Source of the DNA: Podospora comata
Taxonomy: Eukaryota; Ascomycota; Sordariomycetes; Sordariales; Podosporaceae
Length of the DNA stretch: 64,000 bases
NCBI GenBank assembly: GCA_017354895.1
Contig: CP071497.1
Location: forward strand, 248,001 to 312,000
Reading direction: 5' to 3'
Part shown: positions 22,047 to 31,633 of the stretch, piece after piece
Position numbering within the stretch: the first letter of the stretch is position 1
How the letters are laid out: each line of letters begins with the position of its first letter
Translations under genes and position numbers: made by a program
The notes under the pieces: model-generated
The model's input: only the letters and a program-made list of their open reading frames with translations
What the model was told of the DNA's origin: nothing
Databases searched by the model: none

Positions 22047-22710
22047 GGTGCTGGCCGCAGTCGGCGGGAGGGGGGATCAGGTCGGGTGCCTGATTGGTAA
22101 TATTTCCGGAGAAGCAGTAGGTGCCAGGCTCAGATACTTTTCTGTTGAGCTTGATAGTCAATCTCATGTGAGGTAGGAAGGTGTGAACATTGAAGGTGCT
22201 CACTCACTTTGTTGACAAACACTCTCATGATCGATTGCGTCATTGATCAAACCGATACCACATCGGCAGGAAGAAGCATCGACTGTCCAAACCAGTCGGC
22301 GGAATAGACTCAGTGATTATGGAGAGGATGAGCAGAAATTCGCGCGGTTCTGGTGTTTAATAACTGCCATTTTCAGGGAATCCCGAAAGCTCGCATGTTT
22401 TCGAGGTAACAGTAGGTCAGGGTTCACCGCACTCGATGATTTAGGCCGCGGCCTTTGACCATGTCGATCATGACGATCCACCGCATCCCATCGAGATCTC
22501 TTTCTGTAAGTAAGAAGATGGAAATAGCACCAATCAGAGACACAACTACGCGATCAGTTACAGGTCTATACTGACTGGTATCGAGTATTTAAGGTCGACT
22601 GTACCGCGATGAAAATGCCTCTCTATCAGGCAGGCAGACACATCTTCAGGAATCACTTGTTCCATTTTTTTACGACTTAAGAGATTTCATTCTCTTGCAA
22701 ATTCAACACC
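22047..22710. promoter_or_regulatory. Divergent promoter of MCT transporter and EgtD-like gene
   Basis: 664 bases without a gene. A TATA-like TATTTAAG at about 22586-22593 lies about 120 bases before the methyltransferase ATG at 22711, followed by a pyrimidine-rich leader. No operator identified. Confidence 0.45.
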
Positions 22711-23871
22711 ATGGCAGCTACCACTCTTCCTGCATTCAACACGCTCGTTGCTGAGTCTATCTCGCAACACAGTCAGATTCCACCTGAGCAAATCATCGTC
22801 CTCGACAACTCAGACAAATACTGCCCGGACGGTATCAAGACCGACCAATCTCAAGACGAAGAAGGCGAAAGCCTAGCCGCCATTTTCGGCACCATGGCCA
22901 GTCTCAACAAGGGTGCTCTCCTGGACAAGAACCTCTGCACTGGCAACGGCGGCCACTCCTTCCGCTCCGCCCTCCTGAGCGCAACAGACGAGCTCGCCAA
23001 CCTCGCCCAAGGCCGCAAAGTTCGTTATGTCGAGCTCGGCCCAGAGCCATTCAAATCAAGCGTCATCATCACCCACCTCATCAGCTCGGGCGTTCAACTC
23101 TCCCAGTACGTCGGCATCGACATCAACCCCGAGTCCGAACTCACCATGCGTGCTGCCCTCGAGCCCATCATCGGCCCCGATCGGTTTGCCTACCTCGTGG
23201 CCGACTTTTACAAGACCTCGGCCGACGACCTCCCACCTCTCCCCGGCTCTGACAAGGAAGGCGAGACCATCACAGTCATGACCAACCTCGGCTTCCAAGA
23301 AGGCAACGACCTACCCTCCCGTCTCGGGCCCATGCTCTCCCGCCTGACGCGTCCAGGCGACCTCTTGCTGTCAGAAATGCAAGTCTTGCCATCCTCCGCC
23401 CCATCATCAGACGCCTCCGACAGCGAAAGCGACAGCGACGTCAGCACCACCAGCATAACCGACTCCAAGCTAGTCGAGGAATTCTACCACCATCCCGAGA
23501 TGCTCAAGTTTTCCTCCCTTGTCGGCAAGAAATTTGATCGGAACTTTGATCTCTCCCCCCAATCAAGTCCCAACTCCAGCTCGGAGGATGTTGGTGGTGG
23601 TGGGGCAAGCAGCAATGATTACGAGTACATTTTCCGGCTCGTCCCGCTTCAACTCTCGAATGTGGGAGAGGTGGCTGTTGCGACAACGTTGGTGTCGCTG
23701 CCGATTCCGGGGGGGAAGGGGAAGAATTATGTGCTGACGAATAGCTGCATCAAGTACACGAGGGAGCAGTTTGCCAGGGCAAGGGAGACGCAGGGGAAGT
23801 TTGGAGTCAAGGGGTGGAGAGAGACGGGTGACGGGTCGGTTGTTTTTCAGATTGCGGAGAGACGTCTCTGA
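22711..23871 (+). CDS. EgtD-like SAM-dependent methyltransferase
   Basis: Intronless, 386 residues. The core resembles the histidine-specific (EgtD/DUF2260-like) methyltransferase family: SAM-binding strand RKVRYVELGPEPFKSSVI (about 108-125), acidic strand SQYVGIDINPESELTMRAA, VADFYKTSADD, then TVMTNLGFQEGN where EgtD members have the F/LGSxIGN block, a PGDLLLSEMQVLPSS strand and YEYIFRLVPLQ near the end. It lacks the N-terminal GSxLFxxIxxLPEYY stretch of true EgtD and carries a Ser/Asp-rich insertion (about residues 235-250), so histidine is probably not the substrate. The transferred group would be methyl from SAM to an amine or carboxyl of a small molecule (inference). The context CACCATGG supports the ATG. 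Next to an MCT transporter on the other strand. Confidence 0.72.
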   Translation: MAATTLPAFNTLVAESISQHSQIPPEQIIVLDNSDKYCPDGIKTDQSQDEEGESLAAIFGTMASLNKGALLDKNLCTGNGGHSFRSALLSATDELANLAQGRKVRYVELGPEPFKSSVIITHLISSGVQLSQYVGIDINPESELTMRAALEPIIGPDRFAYLVADFYKTSADDLPPLPGSDKEGETITVMTNLGFQEGNDLPSRLGPMLSRLTRPGDLLLSEMQVLPSSAPSSDASDSESDSDVSTTSITDSKLVEEFYHHPEMLKFSSLVGKKFDRNFDLSPQSSPNSSSEDVGGGGASSNDYEYIFRLVPLQLSNVGEVAVATTLVSLPIPGGKGKNYVLTNSCIKYTREQFARARETQGKFGVKGWRETGDGSVVFQIAERRL

Positions 23872-24188
23872 TATTTTTTTTCTGTGTTTTTTGGTGGTGT
23901 TCCTTTCTTCAGATCCTGTTTGGGATGGCTGAATATCTCGCTGGAAGAGATGGTTTGGTGTATATGCATCGAAATCTGTAATTTAGGGGTAGATCGAGAA
24001 ATGCAGCTCTTTTTTCATGCCAGTCAGAACTTTAGCATGCCGTGTAAGGTGCTCATGTCAGCATTGTCTGAGCCTTCATAGAGGGGGGAGGGACAGGTAG
24101 GGTACCATCCGTCGTCATGACTTGCATACGCGGAGTTAGGACATACGCTATGGACAAGCAAAATAGAGCCTGCGATAAAATGTCAAGG
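23872..24188. other. 3' flank of EgtD-like gene
   Basis: T-rich and without recognised features; likely 3' untranslated sequence running up to the second minisatellite. Confidence 0.4.
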
Positions 24189-24360
24189 CCTAAAAGATAG
24201 TCACCATGCGTCCCGAGTATCTTTCAAGGCGTGTTCGCTATCTTTTCAGGCCTCTTGACTATCTTAAAAAGACATATTAATATGTATCTCACAGGCCTAA
24301 TACCTATCTTTCGACGCCTATTAATTTCTTTTAAAAGGCATGTAAACCACTCTTAAAGCC
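24189..24360. repeat. Degenerate 21-bp minisatellite, array 2 (about 8 units)
   Basis: Same unit as the array at 20308-20557 (core ACTATCTTTCAAGGC and variants), in the same orientation, about eight units of 21-23 bases. Clearest at 24210-24360. It too sits between the 3' ends of convergent genes (stops at 23871 and 25018). Confidence 0.78.
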
Positions 24361-25017
24361 CCTTATTCCCAGAGGTAGTCTCTACTTTTATGTCCATGAT
24401 GTCCCACCCCATGCCGATCTCTCCGCTATCTGCATCGGTAAGGCCCGCTGCCGCCCTCCCGCCCCTGATACGGAAGGTAAAGCCGTTGGTGACCAACACC
24501 CTCCTCAACCTCAATGCAACCTGAGCATAAATCAAGCTTAGATTTCAATCAAAGGTTCTGTCACGCCCTGGGCCGAGATAATCTCGAACACAATATCCTG
24601 GAAAGTCAATGCTGTCATCCCGTCGATCACCTTCACGTGGTAAGTTGGAATACAAACTGCACCGCCAGCAGACATGGAAAAAATATCGTTACTTTTGTTA
24701 CAAATCACCACACCTAGCCGAATAAATACACTAATCAAACACATATAGAAGCAAAGCAGCCAAAAATGAACCACTCCCCCTCCCTACCAACCACCCAGCC
24801 AATCTCATCTCATGGTATCACATCACTTTTTCATCCCCACATTCATCTCCCGTCCCCATCCCCAACCAATATCCTAAATATACCAACAAAAGCCATCCTT
24901 CCAACCCCCCCCCTTCCCCTTCCCAGTTCCCAGTCACCCAATGCCATATCCCTCCCCCATATTCCGTATCATCCCACATTACATCCCTGCCCCCACCCAC
25001 CTCACCATTACACAAAA
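24361..25017. other. Intergenic, unexplained short open frames
   Basis: On the minus strand two adjacent protein-like stretches, about 24676-24539 and 24535-24353, read as moderately hydrophobic alternating sequence, separated by a stop and a frame change. They match no family I know and could be a decayed gene or chance. The right part (24780-25010) is a C-rich low-complexity tract on the plus strand. Confidence 0.35.
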
Positions 25018-28000
25018 TTAAAAGTTATAGTACCTCGGCTCATCAAACACATGATACCGGTGCCCCCTAACTCCCTCCCCTCTAAACATCCTCGGGAACC
25101 TCCACCCCTCTGGCACCTCATGCTCCTCCACCCGTCTATCCCTTACATCCTCCGGCACACCCCAAGCAAACTTGCTGTCCTCCTCCGAGTTGGGAACCAC
25201 AAACTTGGCCACCTGCAACTCGGTATCGGTGATGGTGCTCCTGCTCACACGGGCATAACCCGTCCTCCGGAGACCCTTGAACAAGATGTACTCGCACCAG
25301 CGGTCCCAGTCCGTCTTGTCCACGTCGTGCATGCCGCTCACGTCGGAGACATACGTGTTGTAATTGCCCTTGAGGGGCTCCGTGACGAGGTAAGATAACA
25401 AAACGCTGGGGCGGTTGGTGCTGCCCATGAGCTTGGAGAGATACTCTGACTGGAGACGACGGTCCTCGGGGTCCTCTTCCTGGCCAGAGTGGAAGACAAA
25501 GACGTCGACGAGGGTTCCGTAGACGTCAAGAGTGGCGTGAATGGCAGGAGCCAGCTCGCCGACCGGGCTGGGAAGGAGGTGATGGGTTGAGTTGACGATG
25601 GGGAACTTGGACAACAGAGCCGCGCCCCAGGTGTGCTTGTTGGGACCCGGACCATAGTCGACGTACATTCCAAGGTCTTCAGCAAGGAACTGAGTGGTGT
25701 CACGGTTGCCCATGATGACGCGCTGCAGATCAGACTCCAACAAACCAATCACATCAACCTCCATCTCCTTGATAAGATCGCGCATGCGATACTCGGAAGA
25801 CCACATGTCGTTGTCGAGAGAGAAGTGAATCGTCCAGATGCCAGCCGTGAAAAGGCGGTCCTTGGCGTGGTAAGGCTTGTAGTCGTTGGTAGGGAAGCGC
25901 AGGAAGTTGGCGGAGAGGAACAAGAGGTTGAGAACACCAAGAACGCCAAAATGATACTTCCTGTGGTGAGTGTTGACAGGACGGATGACACCAACCTTTT
26001 TCTTGCTGCTGTTGTTGTTTTTGGCCTGTTGGGAAATGAGATCAAAGAGCCCAATGCCGAGTGCCAGCATCATGGTGATCATGATCCAGTCAGTATGCTC
26101 CCGAACCAGCGGGCCACCAGGCACAAAGGCATAGGCGACAACCCAGACGTGGAAGAGAACCAAGAAATTGTAAATGAGGAAGCCGAGACCAAAAGTGGCC
26201 GCAGGGCTCTTCTTGGCAGCGTTGCCAATCATGGGAACAGCGATGGCCATGAGGTAGGCAGCCAAAGTCAAGCCACCGTAGTAACCACGCCATTGCTCAT
26301 AGAGAGTAAGGTAGGCAGCACCAATGCAGCCCAGACCGTATGCAGTCCAGCTCGTGGCAAAACCAGGTCGGAGGACGCCGATGAGAATACCAGCAGTCAT
26401 GGCAGCGATTGTGTACCAGCCATGGACATTGGAAACAGGTCCTCGGATCGGATAACCATCCCAAACCCAGAGGATCATGGTGCTGGTGTCAGAGAGAAGG
26501 GAATGCAGACCGAAGAACAGACCGCCAATTCCGATAGCAGACAGAACAGACGATCCACTCTTCTTCTCGGTCGTGTTGCCACCCTGGTGAGGGCCACGGC
26601 GAGTGAACCTCAGGGCGGCAAGAATAGCAAGGAAGAGACCAGTGGCGTTCCAACCACCGTTCTCAGCATGCATGATGGGCCAGATGGGATTGTTTGTGTA
26701 CCAAGCAAACTTGGCAACAGACGACATGAGCAGACCAATGGTCCACGCAAGGATGCGAGCCTCAAGTCTGGTGGGCTGCACAGAGTCCGAATACCAGGTA
26801 GCAGCCCAGCTGAGACAACCCATGGAGACGCCAAAGCCAACAGTAAAGAGCCGGTAAACAGGGTCCTTGACCAGATAGGCGAGAAGGCCAGCGAGTGACA
26901 GAAGGTGAGTAATGCGCTGGTTGCTAACGATGAAAGAGCGCAACGGCCTGATGGCAAGCAGGAAAGGCGAAATAGTGGTCATGACGAGGGCCTCATAGCC
27001 GGAGATGCCCATGTGCCACAAGGGAAAGTCTATCGACGTGTCAGCTACATGGTTAGTACCAAAATCTCCCAAAAGTACTTACACCAGATGACCACACCCA
27101 AGCTGGTCAAGATGGACCAGAACACAAACTGTCATTGGTTAGATGGGCACTCATAAGCGCATTGTGGACACCACTTACGCCATGGTAAACATCAGCCGCA
27201 ATGTCGAGGAACTCGCCAAAGCGGAATCCGGCAGAATAGACACCACCAGTGGCCTGTTCCTTCCTAGGCGCATTGTTAGCTTACGGTGGGGGCTGACCGG
27301 TACATAAGACAGGCTTACTCCTTTTCAAGCACAGCAGTGGGCACAGAAGAGTGGTTGACTCTGCTAACTGTTTTAGAACCAGCCTTTTGACATAACATTT
27401 GGTCTTGGATATTGTACAAGCCCATTGTACAAATGGGTTGAGGCTATCTTGGGAGCCATTGGACGTACCCCTTGCTCGCGCCCTTCACATCCCGGATTGT
27501 GATCTCGAGCGAGTCAAAGTCCAGAGCAGTCACGGCGTCAAAGGACACATCGAGGACAATCAAGGCCCATTCGAAGAAAGCGTAGATGGTGTACGCTACA
27601 CGTGTTAGTGTCAGACATTTCCGTTCCGATTGGACATGACCTACCTCCCGCAACACGGTGAACCTTGTGTTGGATGAAAAAGTACACCAACGGCACCAGA
27701 GTACCGAAGAAAGCGCCCGCAATGTATTTCCTGTACTTGACCGCTTTGGCATTCGGGGGACTGAGCGCAATGCAGCCGGTTGTCCACGGAATCGTAAAGA
27801 CAATGTACGAGATCATAAGAATATCGTGCCAGTCATGGTCGTCGGTAGACGTGATGTAGGTCCACCCGCCGCATGTGAGAGTTCGGATGATGCCGGACCA
27901 TCCGATCAGCTTCGGTAGCGTTTGGCCGGGCTTCGCGGTCAACAGATACCATAACCCGACGAGAGCAAATCGAGGACCTGATGATGGTAGGCTCGGTGTC

Positions 28001-28395
28001 AGTGCCGAGCCGGACTGACCAGCCAAGGGAGAGAGGCCGTGGGCACATACCGGAGGTAATGGCAATGAACAGCATGAAGATGGACCGTTCAGGATAACGG
28101 TCACCAATGGTGGCCGACACAGAAGGGAACCATTCTTGCGGATAGCCGTACCACTCGTTCTGGACAATCTTGTGGTAGTGAAGAGCAGACCCAATGACGA
28201 GGGCGCTCAAGAAAGCCACTGGGATCCGGAGGAGCCGGGAATGGTCAGCAAAAACAAATGCTCCGTCCGATAAGGTGAATCAGGTTACACACAGGAGGCA
28301 GCGACAGTGTGCGACCAGCTCACCCACTGGCCATTAAAAGACAGGACGACGCCTGCGTCCTTGTCCTTGTAGGAGCGGGACGACGACGACGCCAT
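25018..28395 (-). CDS. cwh43: CWH43, GPI-anchor lipid remodelling protein
   Basis: Predicted 972 residues in eight exons: 28395-28293, 28218-28051, 27977-27645, 27595-27469, 27363-27319, 27263-27179, 27128-27083, 27029-25018; phases agree throughout. CWH43 swaps the diacylglycerol of GPI anchors for ceramide in the ER. The N-terminal Frag1/DRAM-like part contains [28 protein letters not shown] and [18 protein letters not shown], all diagnostic. A multi-span middle follows ([40 protein letters not shown]), and then an endonuclease/exonuclease/phosphatase-like C-terminal domain ([56 protein letters not shown]). The join of exons 1 and 2 is supported by the family sequence: the nearer GTGAGC donor would break the frame. 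The fifth exon acceptor has a three-base ambiguity. Core gene, ubiquitous in fungi. Confidence 0.95.
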
Positions 28396-28992
28396 TGTGG
28401 CCGTGTCCGTGTCGACGCGGCGCGGGGTTCCGGACGAGGGTTCAAGCTCAGGCCAGGCCAAGGGCAGGGCAAGGGCAGAGGATCCGATAAGACGTGTGTG
28501 TGTGGTTGGGAGATGGGATCAAGCGCTGGGATACATCGCCGTGGGCAGTAGCAGTCAGTGTCTGCAGAAAAGAACAGATGGAGGAGAAGGGAAGAAAAGT
28601 CACAGCTTGGTCTTGGCCCAACAGTTGCTGTGCATCGAGAGACGAAGGGAAGGATCGAATTGGACGGGATGGCGAGACAACACCAAGAGCGCCAGAAACC
28701 TCGGCGCGATCCGCATTCAGAGAAATCCACAGGCGCCAAGCCGTTGACCCGACTGCATGGCCCCTGCAGCCACGGTGAGCCACGGTGAGCCGCGGTGAGC
28801 CACAGGCAGAGCCCAGGTGAACAGGGCCCCACTAAAAAGTTCAACACCAGCCCACGGCAACAAAGCTTCCACGATTCCATTTCTCAGAACATCTCCAAGC
28901 TTTGCGTAATCCACCCAGCACTGCAACTGCACCGTCGTTTCCTTATCGCAACCAACCCAGCGCATTTCAGATCTGTTTTATAATCCATAACC
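28396..28992. promoter_or_regulatory. Divergent promoter of CWH43 and UTP6
   Basis: 597 bases between two starts, GC-rich on the CWH43 side. Holds the 10-bp repeat; no gene seen. Confidence 0.45.
28769..28803. repeat. Short 10-bp tandem repeat
   Basis: Three and a half copies of GCCACGGTGA (third copy with one change) in the divergent promoter between CWH43 and UTP6. Possibly a regulatory cluster, possibly slippage. Confidence 0.7.
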
Positions 28993-30303
28993 ATGGGTGG
29001 CGCCGCAGAAAAGGCCCGCTTCTACCTCGAGCGAGCAGCTCCCGAGCTTCGCGAGTTTGAAGAAAAAGAGATCTTCACCAAGGTACATCCCCCCGTCGCC
29101 TCTAGCTCTGTCACTCTCTTTTCAATGCGCTGACCTCCCAAACTCCAGGAGGAAATCCGCTCCCTCGTCGTCAAACGCTCCGACTACGAGCACCTCATCC
29201 TCTCCCCTGGTACCAAACCAACCGACTTCCTCTCCTACATCTCCTGGGAAACCTCCCTCGACCGCCTCCGCGCCAAACGCTGCGCCCGCCTCAAAATCCG
29301 CAACTCCTCCTCCCACGCCTCCCAGGCACGCACCTTCAACATTTTCGAGCGCGCCGTCAACAAGCACCCGGGCTCCCTGCAGCTCTGGTTCGCCTACCTC
29401 GACTTCGCCGCCAGCGTCAAGGCCACAAAACGATGGAACCGCATCGCTACCCGTGCCATCCGCCTTCACCCGTCCGAGTCATCTCTTTGGGCTCTGGCTG
29501 GCCGCAGAGCCGCCAAGGCGGGGGATATGGAAAAAGCCCGGGCGCATTACTTGAGAGGGTGCCGGTTTTGCACCACGGAGCCAGACCTTTGGGTGGAGTA
29601 CGCCAGGTGTGAGATGGAGTGGCTGCAGAAGATTGAGGCGAAGAAGGCTGGGAAGGGGGTTAGAAAGGGGGTTAACCCTGTCGAGGCGATCAAGGACACG
29701 GAAACGCTGCAAGAGGGGGATGTTATCGAATTTGACGAGGAGGATAGCGAGGATGAGGACATGGACGGCGAGTTGATGCTTCCTGATCCGGATGCCGAGG
29801 GTGCGGATGGGAAGCCAAAGAAGAAGAAGGTCATGACAGAGGAGGAGACCAGGAAGATTGAGCAGAGCCCTGCGCTGAGTGGAGCGATACCAATGGCCAT
29901 CTTCGACATAGCACGGAAGCAACAGTTCTTCGGGGCGAGGGCGGCCGAGATGTTTTTCGACATGTTTGCGCAGTTTGGCGGGGTGTCATCGCAGGAGAGG
30001 ATTGTGGGGCATGTGCTGGGTGCGATGCAGGAGCTGTATCCTGGCCATGCTTGCACTGTCAGCTGCTGGATTAGACAGCCGGTTGTGGGTGTGAACGCGT
30101 TGAGTGTGGAGTTCCCCAAGGCGCTCAGGGAAGTGCTGGCGAGGCTGAAGAAGGGTCTGGAAGAGACAAACGACAAGAAGGCATTGGTAGAAAAGATGGT
30201 GAGCTGGCTCGACGGGGTTTTGGCCGTCGAGGGATTGGACGAGGGGATTAAGATGGTGTTGCAGCACACAAAGGGGTCGTTGGAACAGCAGGTTGCGAAT
30301 TGA
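28993..30303 (+). CDS. utp6: UTP6, U3 snoRNP (SSU processome) subunit
   Basis: Predicted 414 residues, exons 28993-29082 and 29149-30303. UTP6 is a HAT-repeat protein of the UTP-B complex needed for 18S rRNA processing in the nucleolus. The opening AEKARFYLERAAPELREFEE and then FTKEEIRSLVVKRSDYEHLI (across the intron) and KPTDFLSYISWETSLDRLR are diagnostic. HAT repeats follow: FERAVNKHPGSLQLWFAYLD, RIATRAIRLHPSESSLWALA and ARAHYLRGCRFC with EPDLWVEYARCEMEWL. An acidic patch (FDEEDSEDEDMDGEL, about residue 220) separates these from the C-terminal helices. The start has a CCATGGG context. Its stop is 31 bases from the stop of the convergent EVE gene. Confidence 0.95.
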
Positions 30304-30334
30304 TACCCAGATAACATGATTAATGGAATTACAA

Positions 30335-31633
30335 CTAGAGGTCGATGTCTTTACCGGGGTAAGGGTCATAATTTCCGCGCTCAAACTGTTCTGCCTCGTA
30401 CTCCGCAAGCAACTTTCGGTCGATGACTATGTCAGGGTCCTGGAAGCTGGGGATCATTATTGTCAGCATGATTCCACTCGTAATCATTACAGTAATCTGG
30501 TTCCGCCTCCTACAGCACGACTGACTATCCGCCAACAGCCATACGATGGTGCGAACCGAGGGGTGGCCCATCCGCCGAATCATGGGTCCGTAGATCGACT
30601 GGTGTTTCACCATGCAAGAGAAGCTACGGCCTCACCTTCTCTCGGCAACCGCCATAAGAAACTTCCACTCGGAAGCCGAGACCTTGCTGACGCTCAGCCT
30701 CGACTGCTTGATCATTTGCATCTTGTCCAAAGGCCCCCCGGGCGCGCCCAGTTCCCTGAGTTCTTTCAGCGTAATCGGCTTGTTGAACTTTTCGTGGAAT
30801 TTGACGTGAACAACGCTCCATTTGGGGTCGGAGGGCTTGGACTTTGGGTCGTAGTATGGCGCTTTGGGGTCGTGAGCAGACACTATCCAACACGTTAGTA
30901 AAGAGACCCTCGATAGAACACATTTGCCGTGAGCAACCTACGATCAGGCGAGTGCTCCTTTACAATCTCCATCGTCCCCACGATCCCGGGCTCCTTGCAG
31001 TTGGAGTGGTAAAAGAAGGCCAAGTCACCCTTCTTCATGGCTCGAAGGTTGTTGCGGGCGGCGTAATTGCGGATGCCTGGTGAGATGTTAGAAGGAGAAT
31101 AAGTGGCAGACAACGGGAAGAGATCAGCATACCATCCCACGGCTCTGGCTCTGTCTTGGCCGCCAGGTCGTCAATCGAAAATTTGACATCAACACCGTTC
31201 TCATACCGAGACTCGGGCTCGGCTTTGAGAAGCCAATAGTTCTTTTCTTCGGACCCATCCGGGGCAGGAGAGGGTGAAGCTTCTTCAACCTCCTCCCTTT
31301 TGATGGCCTTTTTGGTTGCTTTTTTGGCTGGCGGTGAGGACTTATTGACCACAGGCTCTGTTTCCTGTTTTGAGGTCCTTGATTTCTTGGTGGATGGCTT
31401 GTCCTGAGCAGGATGTGAGCACGTTTGTGGTCCACTGATGATCAGATAATCTCAAGCCGAGAAGGGAAACCACGTACCTCTTCAGTTTTGATATCTGCCT
31501 TTGAGGCCTTCTCATTCTTCACAGCTTTGGGCTCAGTCTCATCCTCCGTCCTTTGCAGACGCATTGAACGCCGGCGCGACTCGGGAGCTGCCACGGCTGG
31601 CTCTTCGGCATGGGTAGACTTTCTCTTCGGCAT
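30335..31633 (-). CDS. THYN1-like EVE domain protein
   Basis: Predicted 306 residues, exons 31633-31478, 31403-31133, 31076-30942, 30882-30636, 30446-30335. The N-terminal 90 residues are a Lys/Glu/Ser-rich nuclear-type tail (PKRKSTHAEE, KKATKKAIKREE). Then the EVE domain, a PUA-like fold thought to read modified bases: NYWLLKAEPESRYENGVDVKF, IDDLAAKTEPEPWDGIRN, MKKGDLAFFYHSNCKEPGIV, GTMEIVKEHSPD, PKWSVVHVKFHEKF and ITLKELRELG, in the exact order of thymocyte nuclear protein 1. The closing exon gives DPYPGKDIDL. The molecular role in fungi is not established. All splice sites are canonical. Confidence 0.93.

Noticed and set aside
25633-26898. 421-codon open frame on the plus strand
   Set aside because: Exactly antisense to the CWH43 last exon; charged, low-similarity translation, a shadow of the coding strand.
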